A stretch of 64,000 nt of DNA from Comamonas sp. (GCA_031277805.1 JAITLR010000021.1:1-64000), one strand, 5' to 3'. Positions 32,611 through 41,586 are shown, counted from the first letter of the stretch. Made by a program: numbers and translations. Notes: a model not told the origin generated them from the sequence alone.

Positions 32611-33882
32611 ATGTCAGCGCCACCAACCGCTCCCGCCTCAGTTCAGCCCCATACCGACCCAGCCCTTGCAGGGAACGCGCATATCGCTTCCAAAACTGCA
32701 GCATGGGTGATCATCATGCTGGGCCTGCTGCTGGGTCTGCAGCCTCTGGCCACCGATATGTATCTGCCGGCCTTGCCGCTGATTCAAAGCAGCTTTGCCG
32801 CCCAAGTCTCCCAGGCCCAACTGACGCTGACGGCGTTCCTGCTCGCCTTCGGCTGCTCTCAGCTGGGGTGGGGGCCGCTGTCCGACCGTCTGGGCCGCAA
32901 GCCCGTGCTGCTCATGGGTCTCAGCGGCTATGTGATCTGCGCCCTCGGCTGTGCCAGCGTCCAAAGCATGGAAGCGCTGATTGCCTGGCGCCTGCTGCAA
33001 GGTGCATCACTCGGTGCCACCGTGATGTGCGCTCGCGCCGTGGTGCGCGACCTTTATGCACCGCATCTGGGCGCGCAGGTCATGTCCAAGGCGCTGACAG
33101 GTCTGGGCGTGCTGGCGTTCCTGGCACCGGTCAGCGGCGGCCTGCTGGTGGGCTGGCTGGGCTGGCGCTCCACCATGCTGGCCCAGGCGTTGATGGGTGG
33201 CCTGGCCTTGTTGCTGGTGGCTCTGCGCTTTGCCGAATCGATTCCCCAGCGCAATCCCCAAGCCCTGCAGCCGGGCAATCTGCTGCACAGCTGGGTCCGC
33301 ATCGTGCGCAACCCCATGTTTCAGGCCTACAGCCTGCTGACCTGCTTCAGCTATGCGGGCCTGTTCACCCAGCTGGCAGCATCCTCCTTCACCTACCTCA
33401 ATGTGCTGGGCATGAACCGCACACATTACGGTCTGATGATGGGCTGCAACGCGCTGTGCTACATTACCGGAACCTTTGCCTGCCGCCGCCTGCTGCGCCG
33501 CATGAACGTGCAGCAGGCCGTGGCCATTGCCGGCCTGCTGTCACTGACCGCAGGAACTCTGCTGGGTCTGGCTTCGCTGGCAGGCCTGCGCAGCATCTGG
33601 GCCTATGCGCTGCCGTTTGGCCTCTACCAGATTGCCCATGGCATCCACATGCCCTGCGGGCAGAGCAATGCCGTGACGCCGTTCCCGCAAGCGGCAGGAA
33701 CAGCCTCGGCCGTCAACGGCTTTGTGATGATGCTCATTGCCTTTGCCACCGGTCACTGGCTGGGCCAGAGCCTGAATGCCAGCTCCACCGCGCCGATGGC
33801 GCTGGGCATCTGGTTCTGGTCGGCCTGCACGGCTGTCACGGCCTGGACCCTGGTGCAGCGGTTTGGAGCCATCAGGCACTGA
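32611..33882 (+). CDS. Bcr/CflA-family MFS drug efflux transporter
   Basis: The 423-residue product has a polar start of about 28 residues and twelve predicted membrane segments. The loop after TM2 carries the drug:H+ antiporter motif GPLSDRLGRKPVLLMGL. The first TM block has LGLQPLATDMYLPALPLIQSSF, diagnostic for the Bcr/CflA subfamily (bicyclomycin, chloramphenicol and sulfonamide exporters), and ALTGLGVLAFLAPVSGGLL is the antiporter motif C region. Actual substrates are unknown. It is followed by an unusually AT-rich stretch (33890-33955). Confidence 0.92.
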   Translation: MSAPPTAPASVQPHTDPALAGNAHIASKTAAWVIIMLGLLLGLQPLATDMYLPALPLIQSSFAAQVSQAQLTLTAFLLAFGCSQLGWGPLSDRLGRKPVLLMGLSGYVICALGCASVQSMEALIAWRLLQGASLGATVMCARAVVRDLYAPHLGAQVMSKALTGLGVLAFLAPVSGGLLVGWLGWRSTMLAQALMGGLALLLVALRFAESIPQRNPQALQPGNLLHSWVRIVRNPMFQAYSLLTCFSYAGLFTQLAASSFTYLNVLGMNRTHYGLMMGCNALCYITGTFACRRLLRRMNVQQAVAIAGLLSLTAGTLLGLASLAGLRSIWAYALPFGLYQIAHGIHMPCGQSNAVTPFPQAAGTASAVNGFVMMLIAFATGHWLGQSLNASSTAPMALGIWFWSACTAVTAWTLVQRFGAIRH

Positions 33883-33885
33883 AGC

Positions 33886-33999
33886 AACAAAAGATGTTTT
33901 GGAAATTTAAAAACCAGTTTTTATTATTTTTATTTTTATAGAGTTTTTTCCAGAATGCATGGACTGGCCTACGCGCCGCACTGATTGTGATTTCCAGCC
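33886..33999. other. AT-rich gap between the MFS gene and the Bug-sulfatase pair
   Basis: The segment from 33890 to about 33955 is strikingly A/T-rich for this genome, with long T runs and a minimal AAAAAC/GTTTTT hairpin (33909-33922). It could act as a weak terminator and/or an UP-element-like promoter region for the next gene. Confidence 0.4.
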
Positions 34000-34998
34000 A
34001 TGCATTCCCGTCGTTCTTTTCTGCAGCATTCGCTGCTTGCTGCCAGCGCTGCCGGCTTCTCTTTCAACGCACTTGCCAAAGCAGTTGGTGCAGAGGCCGT
34101 ACCCCAGGCCAGCCGCATTCTGGTGGGCTTTGGTGCCGGTGGCGGTATTGACCTGCTGGCCCGCGTGCTGGCGGAAAACATCTCCACGCAACTGGGTAGG
34201 AGTCACTATGTGGTGGTGGACAACAAGCCTGGCGCCAACGGCCAGATTGCGGCGCAGACCCTGCTGAGCGCCCCCAACGACGGCAGCACCTATCTGATCG
34301 CACCGCTGATCACTCCTGTGCTCTCGCAGATCGTCTACAAAAAACCCGGTTACGACCCCGCGCGAGACTTTGCGCCCGTTGGCCTGCTCGCACATTTTCA
34401 GTTCGGTCTGGCCGTTCCCGCCAAACATCCGGCGCGCAATATTCGGGAATATGTGGCCTGGCTCAAGTCCAACCCCGACAAAGCCAATTTCGGCAGCCCT
34501 GCCGTGGGCAGCCTGCCGCATTTCTTTGGCCTGCTGCTGGGCGAGGCCGCCGGAGTGAACATCGTTCATGTGCCCTACAAGGGCGGCCCGGCCATGACAA
34601 CCGACCTGATCAGCGGCCAGCTGGCCTCTGCCATCCAGACCACCAGCGAGCTGGCGCCGCTGCACAAGGAGGGCAAGGTGCGCATTCTGGGCACTTTCGG
34701 CAATGAGCGCAGCCGCGAGTTGCCAGAGGTTCCGACTTTCACCGAAGCGGGCTACCCCAAGGCCACAGGCAGCGGCTGGTACAGCCTCTGGGCACGCAAA
34801 GGCACCTCGGAGGAGGCAATTGCCGCTGTCAACCGTGCCGTCAACCACGCCTTGAGCGACCCAAAACTGAAGCCCAAATGGGCCGAGCTGTCCCTGCAAC
34901 CTGACCCGCGCACACCTCAGGCCCTGGAGCAACTGCGCGTGGCGGAGATCGCCAAATGGCGCCCCGTCATCACGGCTTCCGGCTTTTCCATCGAATGA
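34000..34998 (+). CDS. Bug/TctC-family binding protein, coupled to a sulfatase gene
   Basis: The 332-residue product has a twin-arginine-like signal (SRRSFLQHSLLAASAAGFSFNALA) and the Bug pattern RILVGFGAGGGIDLLARVLAENI, VVVDNKPGANGQIAAQTLL, NIVHVPYKGGPAMTTDLISGQ and LPEVPTFTEAGY. Use of a Tat-type leader is less common for Bug proteins. Its stop overlaps the start of the sulfatase gene by four bases (ATGA, 34995-34998), which implies translational coupling and a shared pathway. The ligand may therefore be a sulfate ester or its product, but this is inference. Confidence 0.9.
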   Translation: MHSRRSFLQHSLLAASAAGFSFNALAKAVGAEAVPQASRILVGFGAGGGIDLLARVLAENISTQLGRSHYVVVDNKPGANGQIAAQTLLSAPNDGSTYLIAPLITPVLSQIVYKKPGYDPARDFAPVGLLAHFQFGLAVPAKHPARNIREYVAWLKSNPDKANFGSPAVGSLPHFFGLLLGEAAGVNIVHVPYKGGPAMTTDLISGQLASAIQTTSELAPLHKEGKVRILGTFGNERSRELPEVPTFTEAGYPKATGSGWYSLWARKGTSEEAIAAVNRAVNHALSDPKLKPKWAELSLQPDPRTPQALEQLRVAEIAKWRPVITASGFSIE

Positions 34999-36338
34999 CA
35001 TTGACCACTGATTCCATGACTGCTCCGAACATTGTTTTCATACTGGCCGACGACCTGGGCTGGGCCGATCTCGGCGTCTATGGCGCAACCGATTTCAAGA
35101 CGCCACACCTGGACCGCCTTGCCGCACAAGGCGTGCGCTTCAACCAGGCATATGCCAACTCCGCCGTATGCTCGGCCACACGCATTGCGCTCATCACTGG
35201 CCGCTATCAATACCGCCTGCAGGCGGGACTGGAGGAGCCTCTGGCACGCTACGGCGCCCAGCTAGGACTGCCGCCCGAACACCCCACTTTGCCCTCGTTG
35301 CTCAAGCAGGCCGGCTATGACACGGCCCTGATCGGCAAATGGCATCTGGGACAGCCGCCTGCCTTTGGGCCACAGCGCAGCGGTTATGACTATTTCTTTG
35401 GCAATCACCACGGCGCCATCGACTACTTCACGCACAAGCCCGGCGTGGGCGAGCAGTTCGGCCGCGACCTCTGGCAAGGCAGCGAACCCGTGGAACGCAC
35501 GGGCTACTACACCTATATCCTGGGCGATGAAGCCACGCGCTATGTGCACGAACGCCAGCACCAGGACAAGCCGTTCTTTCTTTCCCTGCACTTCACGGCA
35601 CCGCACTGGCCATGGGAAGGGCCGGACGACGAAGAAGCCTCGCGCAACATCAAAAGCCTGTTCCACTACGACGGCGGCAGTCTGAAGAAATACGGTGAGA
35701 TCGTCGAGGCACTGGACCAGGCCGTGGGCCAGGTGCTGCAGGCGCTCGATGACAGCGGCCAGGCGGACAACACCATCGTCATCTTCACCAGCGACAACGG
35801 CGGCGAGCGCTTCTCCAAGACCTGGCCTTTCACTGGCCAGAAAACCGAGCTGCTCGAAGGTGGCATACGCGTGCCCACGCTGCTGCGCTGGAGCGCCCGC
35901 ATTCAGCCCCAGATACAGGAACAGGTCACGGCCACTTTTGACTGGCTGCCCACGCTGCTGGCTGCTGCGGGTGCAGTGCAACACCCCGACTTTCCCAGCG
36001 ACGGCCAGAACATCCTGCCCATTCTGGAAGGCAAGGCCGACGGCACCGAGCGGACCTTGTTCTGGCGCTATAAATCCCAGAGCCAGCGTGCGGCACGCCA
36101 GGGTCCGTGGAAATATCTCAAGATCAATGACAACGAATTTCTGTTCAATGTTGTGGATGACGCCCGGGAGCGCGCCAACCTGAAGGAGCATCAGCCCGAA
36201 ATCTTTACCCGCCTGCGCAGGCAGTGGGAAGAGTGGAATGAAAACCTGCTGCCCATTGCCGCGGAAAACTACAGCCATGGTCTGTCGCCCGATATCCAGG
36301 CCGACCGCTATGTGCCTGGCCGCTTGACCCAGGGCTGA
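34995..36338 (+). CDS. Sulfatase (arylsulfatase family, formylglycine type)
   Basis: The 447-residue product is a type I sulfatase: metal-binding ILADDLGWADLG (Asp19-Asp20), the formylglycine site CSATRIALITGR (Cys59), GKWHLG, HFTAPHWPWEGP, IVIFTSDNGGERF and a late KTELLEGGIRVP. The maturation motif is C-S-A-T-R, not the commonest C-x-P-x-R, so alanine stands at the proline position. No signal peptide is seen, so it is predicted cytosolic. It overlaps the upstream Bug-type gene by four bases. A truncated copy of the palindromic element begins at the first base after its stop. Confidence 0.93.
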   Translation: MTLTTDSMTAPNIVFILADDLGWADLGVYGATDFKTPHLDRLAAQGVRFNQAYANSAVCSATRIALITGRYQYRLQAGLEEPLARYGAQLGLPPEHPTLPSLLKQAGYDTALIGKWHLGQPPAFGPQRSGYDYFFGNHHGAIDYFTHKPGVGEQFGRDLWQGSEPVERTGYYTYILGDEATRYVHERQHQDKPFFLSLHFTAPHWPWEGPDDEEASRNIKSLFHYDGGSLKKYGEIVEALDQAVGQVLQALDDSGQADNTIVIFTSDNGGERFSKTWPFTGQKTELLEGGIRVPTLLRWSARIQPQIQEQVTATFDWLPTLLAAAGAVQHPDFPSDGQNILPILEGKADGTERTLFWRYKSQSQRAARQGPWKYLKINDNEFLFNVVDDARERANLKEHQPEIFTRLRRQWEEWNENLLPIAAENYSHGLSPDIQADRYVPGRLTQG

Positions 36339-36387
36339 GAACGTATTCACGACCTCCTCGCGCCGCGTAGAGATCGTGGGCACGTTC
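36339..36387. repeat. Deleted 49-bp copy of the palindromic element (copy C)
   Basis: Only the ends remain: GAACGTATTCACGACC (36339-36354) and GATCGTGGGCACGTTC (36372-36387), with a short GC-rich spacer. It starts with the base after the sulfatase TGA, as copy B does relative to its gene. Confidence 0.8.
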
Positions 36388-36438
36388 TAACCCCGACTCT
36401 GCAGCAGGCCTGCAGGGTGCGTTATCCTTCGCAGCCAA

Positions 36439-36471
36439 CAAGAACCAATGGTCCCGCGCCATTGGTTCTTG
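36439..36471. terminator. Hairpin upstream of miaA
   Basis: A perfect 13-bp stem pairs CAAGAACCAATGG (36439-36451) with CCATTGGTTCTTG (36459-36471), with a 7-base loop. The following T-tract is poor (TGCTTTGTCC). It probably ends the Bug-sulfatase transcript or forms a leader structure 28 bases before miaA. Confidence 0.65.
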
Positions 36472-36499
36472 TGCTTTGTCCTGTACTGATTTCCATCCC

Positions 36500-37507
36500 A
36501 TGACTGCTGCCCACCCTCTGCCCTGTATCGCCATTGCCGGCCCCACTGCCTCTGGCAAGACTGCGGCGGCGCTGGCTCTGGCCGAACGTCTGGCAGCGCG
36601 TGGACAAAAGGCCGAAATCATCAGCGTGGATTCGGCCCTGGTCTATCGCGACATGGATATAGGCACGGCCAAGCCCACGGCCTCAGAGCTGGCTGCCGTA
36701 CCCCATCACCTGATCGACATCATCGACCCGCTGCAGTCCTATAGCGCGGCCGAGTTTGTGCGCGACACGCAAAAGCGGGTCGATGAGATCCGCGCACGCG
36801 GCGCCATACCGCTGCTGGTAGGCGGCACCATGCTGTACTTCAAGGCACTGATGGACGGGCTGGACGAGATGCCAGCAGCCAGCCCCGAAATGCGTGCGCA
36901 ACTGGACGCCCAGGCCGCCGAGCTGGGCTGGCCAGCCATGCATGCCAGACTGGCCGAGGTGGACCCCGTCACCGCAGCACGCCTGGCGCCCGGCGACAGC
37001 CAGCGCATTCAGCGGGCTCTTGAAGTCTGGCATGTCTCGGGCAAACCGCTGTCCAGCTTCCACACGACCAAAAACAAAGCAGGTCCCGCAGAACAGATGG
37101 GCCTTGCAGCGCTTTTTTCCTTGGAACCCAATGACCGTACCTGGCTGCATCAGCGCATTGCGCTACGCTTTGATCTGATGCTGGAGCAAGGCTTTCTTGA
37201 CGAAGTGCGCCGGCTGCGTGCGCGTGGTGACCTGCATCTGGACCTTCCCTCCATGCGCTGCGTGGGCTACCGCCAGGCCTGGGAAGCGCTGGACATCTTG
37301 GAAGCCGACTCCAGCAAACCGCTGGACATGGCGGGCCTGCGCGAGCGCGGCATAGCGTCAACACGCCAGTTGGCAAAGCGCCAGATCACCTGGCTGCGCT
37401 CCATGCCTCAGCGCCATGCCATTGCCTGCGATGCCCCCGATGCCCAGCAGCAGTTGCTGGACGCGGCCATGGCGGCCATTGATACAGCGCAGCAAGCCAG
37501 CCGCTAA
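36500..37507 (+). CDS. miaA: tRNA dimethylallyltransferase MiaA
   Basis: MiaA transfers a dimethylallyl group to A37 of tRNAs reading UNN codons. The 335-residue product has the P-loop GPTASGKT (about residues 14-21), [16 protein letters not shown], the substrate-channel [31 protein letters not shown] and the C-terminal [11 protein letters not shown] and [15 protein letters not shown] 36500 fits the family start ([15 protein letters not shown]). In many betaproteobacteria miaA directly follows mutL; here about 15 kb separate them. The ABC transporter genes follow after 59 bases. Confidence 0.96.
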   Translation: MTAAHPLPCIAIAGPTASGKTAAALALAERLAARGQKAEIISVDSALVYRDMDIGTAKPTASELAAVPHHLIDIIDPLQSYSAAEFVRDTQKRVDEIRARGAIPLLVGGTMLYFKALMDGLDEMPAASPEMRAQLDAQAAELGWPAMHARLAEVDPVTAARLAPGDSQRIQRALEVWHVSGKPLSSFHTTKNKAGPAEQMGLAALFSLEPNDRTWLHQRIALRFDLMLEQGFLDEVRRLRARGDLHLDLPSMRCVGYRQAWEALDILEADSSKPLDMAGLRERGIASTRQLAKRQITWLRSMPQRHAIACDAPDAQQQLLDAAMAAIDTAQQASR

Positions 37508-37566
37508 AGCATGAACGCGGCTGCACGCCAGCAAGGCGCAGGCAATGCACTCGTTAAGATGGCTTC

Positions 37567-38286
37567 ATGGCCGCCCATGCATCTTCTCTCTCACCCCACC
37601 GCCCTCTGCTGGAAGTTCAGGATCTCGCCAAACGCTATGGCGAAGGCGATGCCCAAACCTCGGTTTTCGAGCATGTGAGCTGCCAGGTCTCGGCCGGGGA
37701 GTTTGTGGCCATCATTGGTGACTCCGGCGTGGGTAAATCCACTTTTCTCAACTGCCTGGCCGGGCTGGACAGCTGGCAGCAAGGCCATGTGCTGCACCAG
37801 GGCGTGGACCTTTTCACACTCGATGAAACGCAGCGCGCCATCTGGCGGCGCGCGCATCTGGGCTTTGTGTTTCAGGCCTTTCATGTGTTGCCACACCTCG
37901 ATGTCGCGCAAAACGTCGCCCTGCCGCTGATGCTGCTGGGCCGCATGAATGCCGAAGGTCAGCAACGCGTGCAGCAGGTGATCAATGCCGTCGGCCTGCA
38001 AGGGCTAGGCCCGCGCCTGCCGCAGCAGTTAAGCGGCGGCCAGTTGCAGCGCGTGGCCATAGCACGCGCGCTTGTGCATTCACCACCGCTGTTGCTGGCC
38101 GATGAGCCCACGGGCAATCTGGACCCGTCGACGGCCCGGCAGATCATGGACTTGCTGTTGCAGCAGACCCGTGACAGAGGTACGGCACTGGTGCTGGTCA
38201 CCCACTCATCCGAAGCCGCCAGGCGTGCCGACCGCGTGCTGCGGCTGACAGCCAGCGGCATGCAGACCGAAGCCACGGCGGCATGA
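37567..38286 (+). CDS. ABC transporter ATP-binding protein (LolD/AttE-like)
   Basis: The 239-residue product is a MacB/LolD-type ABC ATPase: Walker A GDSGVGKSTFLN, Q-loop in FVFQAFHVLPHLDVAQNV, signature LSGGQLQRVAIARAL, Walker B LLLADEPTGNLD and an H-loop LVLVTHSSEAA. It overlaps the permease gene by four bases (ATGA, 38283-38286), so both subunits are co-translated. With the downstream FtsX-type permease and AttH-like protein the locus resembles attEFGH, whose substrate is poorly known. It is probably an envelope transport or lipoprotein-related system rather than a nutrient importer. Confidence 0.92.
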   Translation: MAAHASSLSPHRPLLEVQDLAKRYGEGDAQTSVFEHVSCQVSAGEFVAIIGDSGVGKSTFLNCLAGLDSWQQGHVLHQGVDLFTLDETQRAIWRRAHLGFVFQAFHVLPHLDVAQNVALPLMLLGRMNAEGQQRVQQVINAVGLQGLGPRLPQQLSGGQLQRVAIARALVHSPPLLLADEPTGNLDPSTARQIMDLLLQQTRDRGTALVLVTHSSEAARRADRVLRLTASGMQTEATAA

Positions 38287-40955
38287 ACGACAGGGCGCAG
38301 TCTGTGTCTTCACGCTCTCCTCTCCTCCTGCTGCTGACCAGCTTCTCCTGGCAGGAGCTGCGCCAGCACCCCTGGCGTACCGCCACGGCTCTGCTGGCCA
38401 TCATGCTGGGCGTGGCCCTGGGCTTTGCCGTGCATGTGATCAACCAGTCCGCGCTGGACGAGTTCTCGCGCGCGGTGCGCAGCGTGGGCGGCCAGCCCGA
38501 TATGCAGCTGCACGCCATGCAGGGCGGCCTGCCGCTGGCGCTCTATCCGCAGGTGGCACACACGCGAGGAGTCTCCGCCGCCATCCCCTGGGTGGAGACT
38601 GCGGTGCTGCTGCCTGCGACCCCTGCAAACGGCGCCGACCAGTCATCTGGCGATGCAGGCGCACGCAACACTCAGGGAGCCACCCAGGGCACAATGCTGC
38701 GCGTGCTGGGCAGCGATGCCCTCAAGCTGGCTCCCGTGGCGCCCGCACTGATGCCGCGATTGTTCGAAGGCGGCAGCCGCCTGGACCTGTTCGCGCCCGA
38801 TGCCGTGTTTCTCAATGCCGCTGCCATGCAGGCCTTGCAGCTCAGCCCCGAGGCAGCGCACAACGCGCCTCTGCAGTGGCTACTCAACGGCCAGCTGCAG
38901 ACCCTGCGCATTGCCGGCACCGTGACCGCCGGCGGCGCGCCCCTGGCCGTCATGGACATTGCCGCATTGCAGCAAAAGCTGCAGCGTTTTGAGCAGATCG
39001 ATCGCATCGACATTCTTCTGGCCGACAGCACCAGCCGCAGCCAGGTCACCACCGCCCTGCATGCTCTGTCAGCATGGCAAAGCCAGATCCTGATTCAGCA
39101 GCCCAGCGACGATCAGCAGCGCGTGGGCGAGATGTCGCGCGCCTACCGCGTCAACCTCACGGTGCTGGCGCTGGTGGCCTTGTTCACCGGTGCCTTTCTG
39201 GTGTTTTCGGTGCTTGCACTGAGCGTGGCCCAGCGTGCGCCCCAGTTTGCGCTGCTGGCCGTGCTGGGCGCCACTCCGCGCCAACGCATGGCACTGGTGC
39301 TGCTGGAGGCTCTGGTGCTGGGTCTGATCGGCAGCGCGGCCGGCATTGCCTTGGGCAGCCTGCTGGCCTGGCTGGCGCTGCAGATGCTGGGCGGCGACCT
39401 GGGCGGCGGCTTTTTTGCGGGTGTGCAACCCGCGCTGCAATGGAGCCCTCTGGCTGCCCTGGTATTTGGCCTGCTGGGCGTTGCGGCCACGCTGGCTGGG
39501 GCCTGGTGGCCTGCTCGCTCCGCCATGGATCTGCCCCCAGCCGCCACCCTCAAAGGCCTGGGCAGCAGCCACGATACAGCGGCCCGCATCTGGCCTGCGC
39601 TGGCACTGCTGGCTGCCAGCGTGGCCCTGGCTTTTATGCCGCCTGTGGCCGGCATACCGCTGGCGGCCTATATCGCCGTCGGCTTGCTGCTGCTGGGCGG
39701 CATGGCAGCCCTGCCCTGGCTGCTGGGTGTGGTGCTAGGCCTGATGCCCGGCTGCCTGTCACAGCAGCCTCTGTCCATGCTGGCGCTGGAACGCGCCAGA
39801 CGCATGCGCCGCTCTACCACTGTGGCCGTAGGCGGCGTGGTCGCCAGTCTGAGCCTGGCCGTGGCGCTGACGGTCATGGTCACCAGTTTTCGCGGCAGCA
39901 TGATGGAGTGGCTGGATGCCGTGCTGCCTGCCCCCATCTATGTGCGCGCCGCCGGCGGCAGCGGCCGCGCCGATGCCGCATTGCTGCCAGCCGATGCCGC
40001 CCGGCGCCTGGCAAGCCTGCCTGGTATTGCCCGCGCCCAGGCCATGCGCAGCAGCACGCTGTTGCTGAGTCCCGAGCGGCCCGCCATCAGCATTCTGGTA
40101 CGTCCTCTCCAGGGTCAGGATGCCCAGCAACTGCCCTGGGTACAAGGCCCGATCAGCGCCAGCCGCAGCGGTATCCCCGTGCACATCAGCGAGGCCGTGG
40201 CCCAGCTCTACGATCTGCATCCCGGCGACGACTGGCCTTTGCTCTCCAAGGCTTTCAGCCTTCAAACGCAGACCCATCAATCGCAAGCAGCTTCCTTTTA
40301 TATAGCAGGGATCTGGCGCGACTATGTACGCCAGTTTGGTGCGATCGCGCTGGACTGGCAGGACTATCTGGCGCTGGGCGGCGACGGCCAGGCCAGCGAG
40401 ATCGCCATCTGGCCCGTGAACCCGCAATCGCTACCCACGCAGCAGGACATGGAACGCGCGCTGACCGGCACAGGCCAGAGCCCGCCAACGCTGGAATTCG
40501 TCAGCAGCCAGGCGCTGCGCGATCGATCGCTGCGCATTTTTGACCGCAGCTTTGCCGTCACCTACTGGCTGCAGGCCGTCGCCATTGGCATTGGTCTGTT
40601 CGGTATTGCCGCCAGCTTCAGCGCCCAGGTACTGGCACGGCGCAAGGAATTCGGCCTGCTGGCCCATCTGGGCCTGACGCGCCGCAATGTGCTCACGGTG
40701 GTGGCCGCAGAGGGCCTGGCCTGGACGGCGCTGGGCACACTGGCTGGCACGCTGCTGGGCCTGGGCGTGGCCGTGATCCTGGTGCATGTGGTCAACCCGC
40801 AAAGTTTTCACTGGACCATGGAGCTGCGCCTGCCCTTGCTGCGCTTGCTGAGCCTGGCCGCCGCCGTGGTGCTGGCCGGGGTCGTCACGGCCTGGCTGGC
40901 CGGACGTAAGGCCGCCAGCGCCGACGCCGTGCTGGCCGTCAAGGAGGACTGGTAA
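38283..40955 (+). CDS. FtsX-type ABC transporter permease with two FtsX domains (AttF/G-like)
   Basis: The 890-residue product has an N-terminal membrane anchor (about residues 35-55), a large periplasmic MacB-like domain, a first FtsX domain (VALFTGAFLVFSVLALSVAQRAPQFALLAVLGATPRQRM), further membrane segments, a second periplasmic region (TVAVGGVVASLSLAVALTVMV...) and a C-terminal FtsX domain (SFSAQVLARRKEFGLLAHLGLTRRNVL). It seems to combine in one chain what AttF and AttG provide separately. No substrate-binding protein is encoded. A stretch at about residues 657-675 (LQTQTHQSQAASFYIAGI) is encoded by a short repeat-like element. Confidence 0.9.
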   Translation: MNDRAQSVSSRSPLLLLLTSFSWQELRQHPWRTATALLAIMLGVALGFAVHVINQSALDEFSRAVRSVGGQPDMQLHAMQGGLPLALYPQVAHTRGVSAAIPWVETAVLLPATPANGADQSSGDAGARNTQGATQGTMLRVLGSDALKLAPVAPALMPRLFEGGSRLDLFAPDAVFLNAAAMQALQLSPEAAHNAPLQWLLNGQLQTLRIAGTVTAGGAPLAVMDIAALQQKLQRFEQIDRIDILLADSTSRSQVTTALHALSAWQSQILIQQPSDDQQRVGEMSRAYRVNLTVLALVALFTGAFLVFSVLALSVAQRAPQFALLAVLGATPRQRMALVLLEALVLGLIGSAAGIALGSLLAWLALQMLGGDLGGGFFAGVQPALQWSPLAALVFGLLGVAATLAGAWWPARSAMDLPPAATLKGLGSSHDTAARIWPALALLAASVALAFMPPVAGIPLAAYIAVGLLLLGGMAALPWLLGVVLGLMPGCLSQQPLSMLALERARRMRRSTTVAVGGVVASLSLAVALTVMVTSFRGSMMEWLDAVLPAPIYVRAAGGSGRADAALLPADAARRLASLPGIARAQAMRSSTLLLSPERPAISILVRPLQGQDAQQLPWVQGPISASRSGIPVHISEAVAQLYDLHPGDDWPLLSKAFSLQTQTHQSQAASFYIAGIWRDYVRQFGAIALDWQDYLALGGDGQASEIAIWPVNPQSLPTQQDMERALTGTGQSPPTLEFVSSQALRDRSLRIFDRSFAVTYWLQAVAIGIGLFGIAASFSAQVLARRKEFGLLAHLGLTRRNVLTVVAAEGLAWTALGTLAGTLLGLGVAVILVHVVNPQSFHWTMELRLPLLRLLSLAAAVVLAGVVTAWLAGRKAASADAVLAVKEDW
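40250..40306 (-). repeat. Short palindromic repeat-like element inside the ABC permease gene
   Basis: On the minus strand AAGGAAGCTGCTTGCGATTG is followed by TGCGTTTGAAGGCTGAAAGC, the arm order of the TTGATAGCTGC-type element with divergence. It is in frame and lies in a periplasmic loop. Confidence 0.45.
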
Positions 40956-41052
40956 CCCACCTCAATCCTGCATCAACGATTGGGGCTTCCAAATGCCGCC
41001 TTCATCCGCAAAGCGCACAATGGCAGTTCAGCTTCAGCTCTTGGGAGTTCGT

Positions 41053-41484
41053 ATGCAAGTCCAGTCCTATCTTTTCTTCGACGGCCGCTGCGAAGAGGCC
41101 CTGAACTTCTACCAGGCCGCTCTTGGTGCCGAAGTCTCCATGCTGATGCGCTTCAAGGATGCGCCGCCCCAGCCCTCCCAGGATGGCTGCGGACCGGCCC
41201 AGGTGGACCCGGAAAAAATCATGCACGCCAATGTGACGATTGGCGAGACGCAGATCATGGCCTCCGATGGAATGAACAGCGGCAAGCCTGACTTCAAGGG
41301 CTTTGCCCTCTCCATCGAAGCGCCCAATGAAGTCGAGGCCGAACGCTTGTTCAACGCCATAGGTCAGGGCGGCAAGGTGCAGATGCCACTGGGCGCCACG
41401 TTTTTTGCGCGCTGCTTCGGCATGGTGACCGACCGTTTCGGCGTCAGCTGGATGGTGATCGTTCCCCTGGTCGACATTGGCTGA
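41053..41484 (+). CDS. VOC/PhnB-like glyoxalase-fold protein
   Basis: The 143-residue product has the vicinal-oxygen-chelate layout of PhnB-like proteins: SYLFFDGRCEEALNFYQAALGAEVSMLMRF, then HANVTIGETQIMASDGM and a C-terminal VQMPLGATFFARCFGMVTDRFGVSWMV. Enzymatic activity is unknown for most members. ATG 41053 follows a modest Shine-Dalgarno-like GGGAG (41042) and gives the conserved start; the longer frame from 40993 adds an atypical leader. It lies between the permease and the AttH-like gene in the same direction and may be part of the operon. Confidence 0.88.
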   Translation: MQVQSYLFFDGRCEEALNFYQAALGAEVSMLMRFKDAPPQPSQDGCGPAQVDPEKIMHANVTIGETQIMASDGMNSGKPDFKGFALSIEAPNEVEAERLFNAIGQGGKVQMPLGATFFARCFGMVTDRFGVSWMVIVPLVDIG

Positions 41485-41586
41485 TACGGCTCAAGCTGTC
41501 TGGTCGCTATGCACCATGCGCTACGGTGACAATGGGGCATGCGCCACCCGTCTCTGCCCCATTCCGCCCTATGGCCAACAAGCACC

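Noticed and set aside
33907-35001. A 364-codon minus-strand ORF antisense to a Bug-type gene
   Set aside because: The plus-strand frame has a signal peptide and family motifs; the antisense frame has none and extends into an AT-rich non-coding gap.
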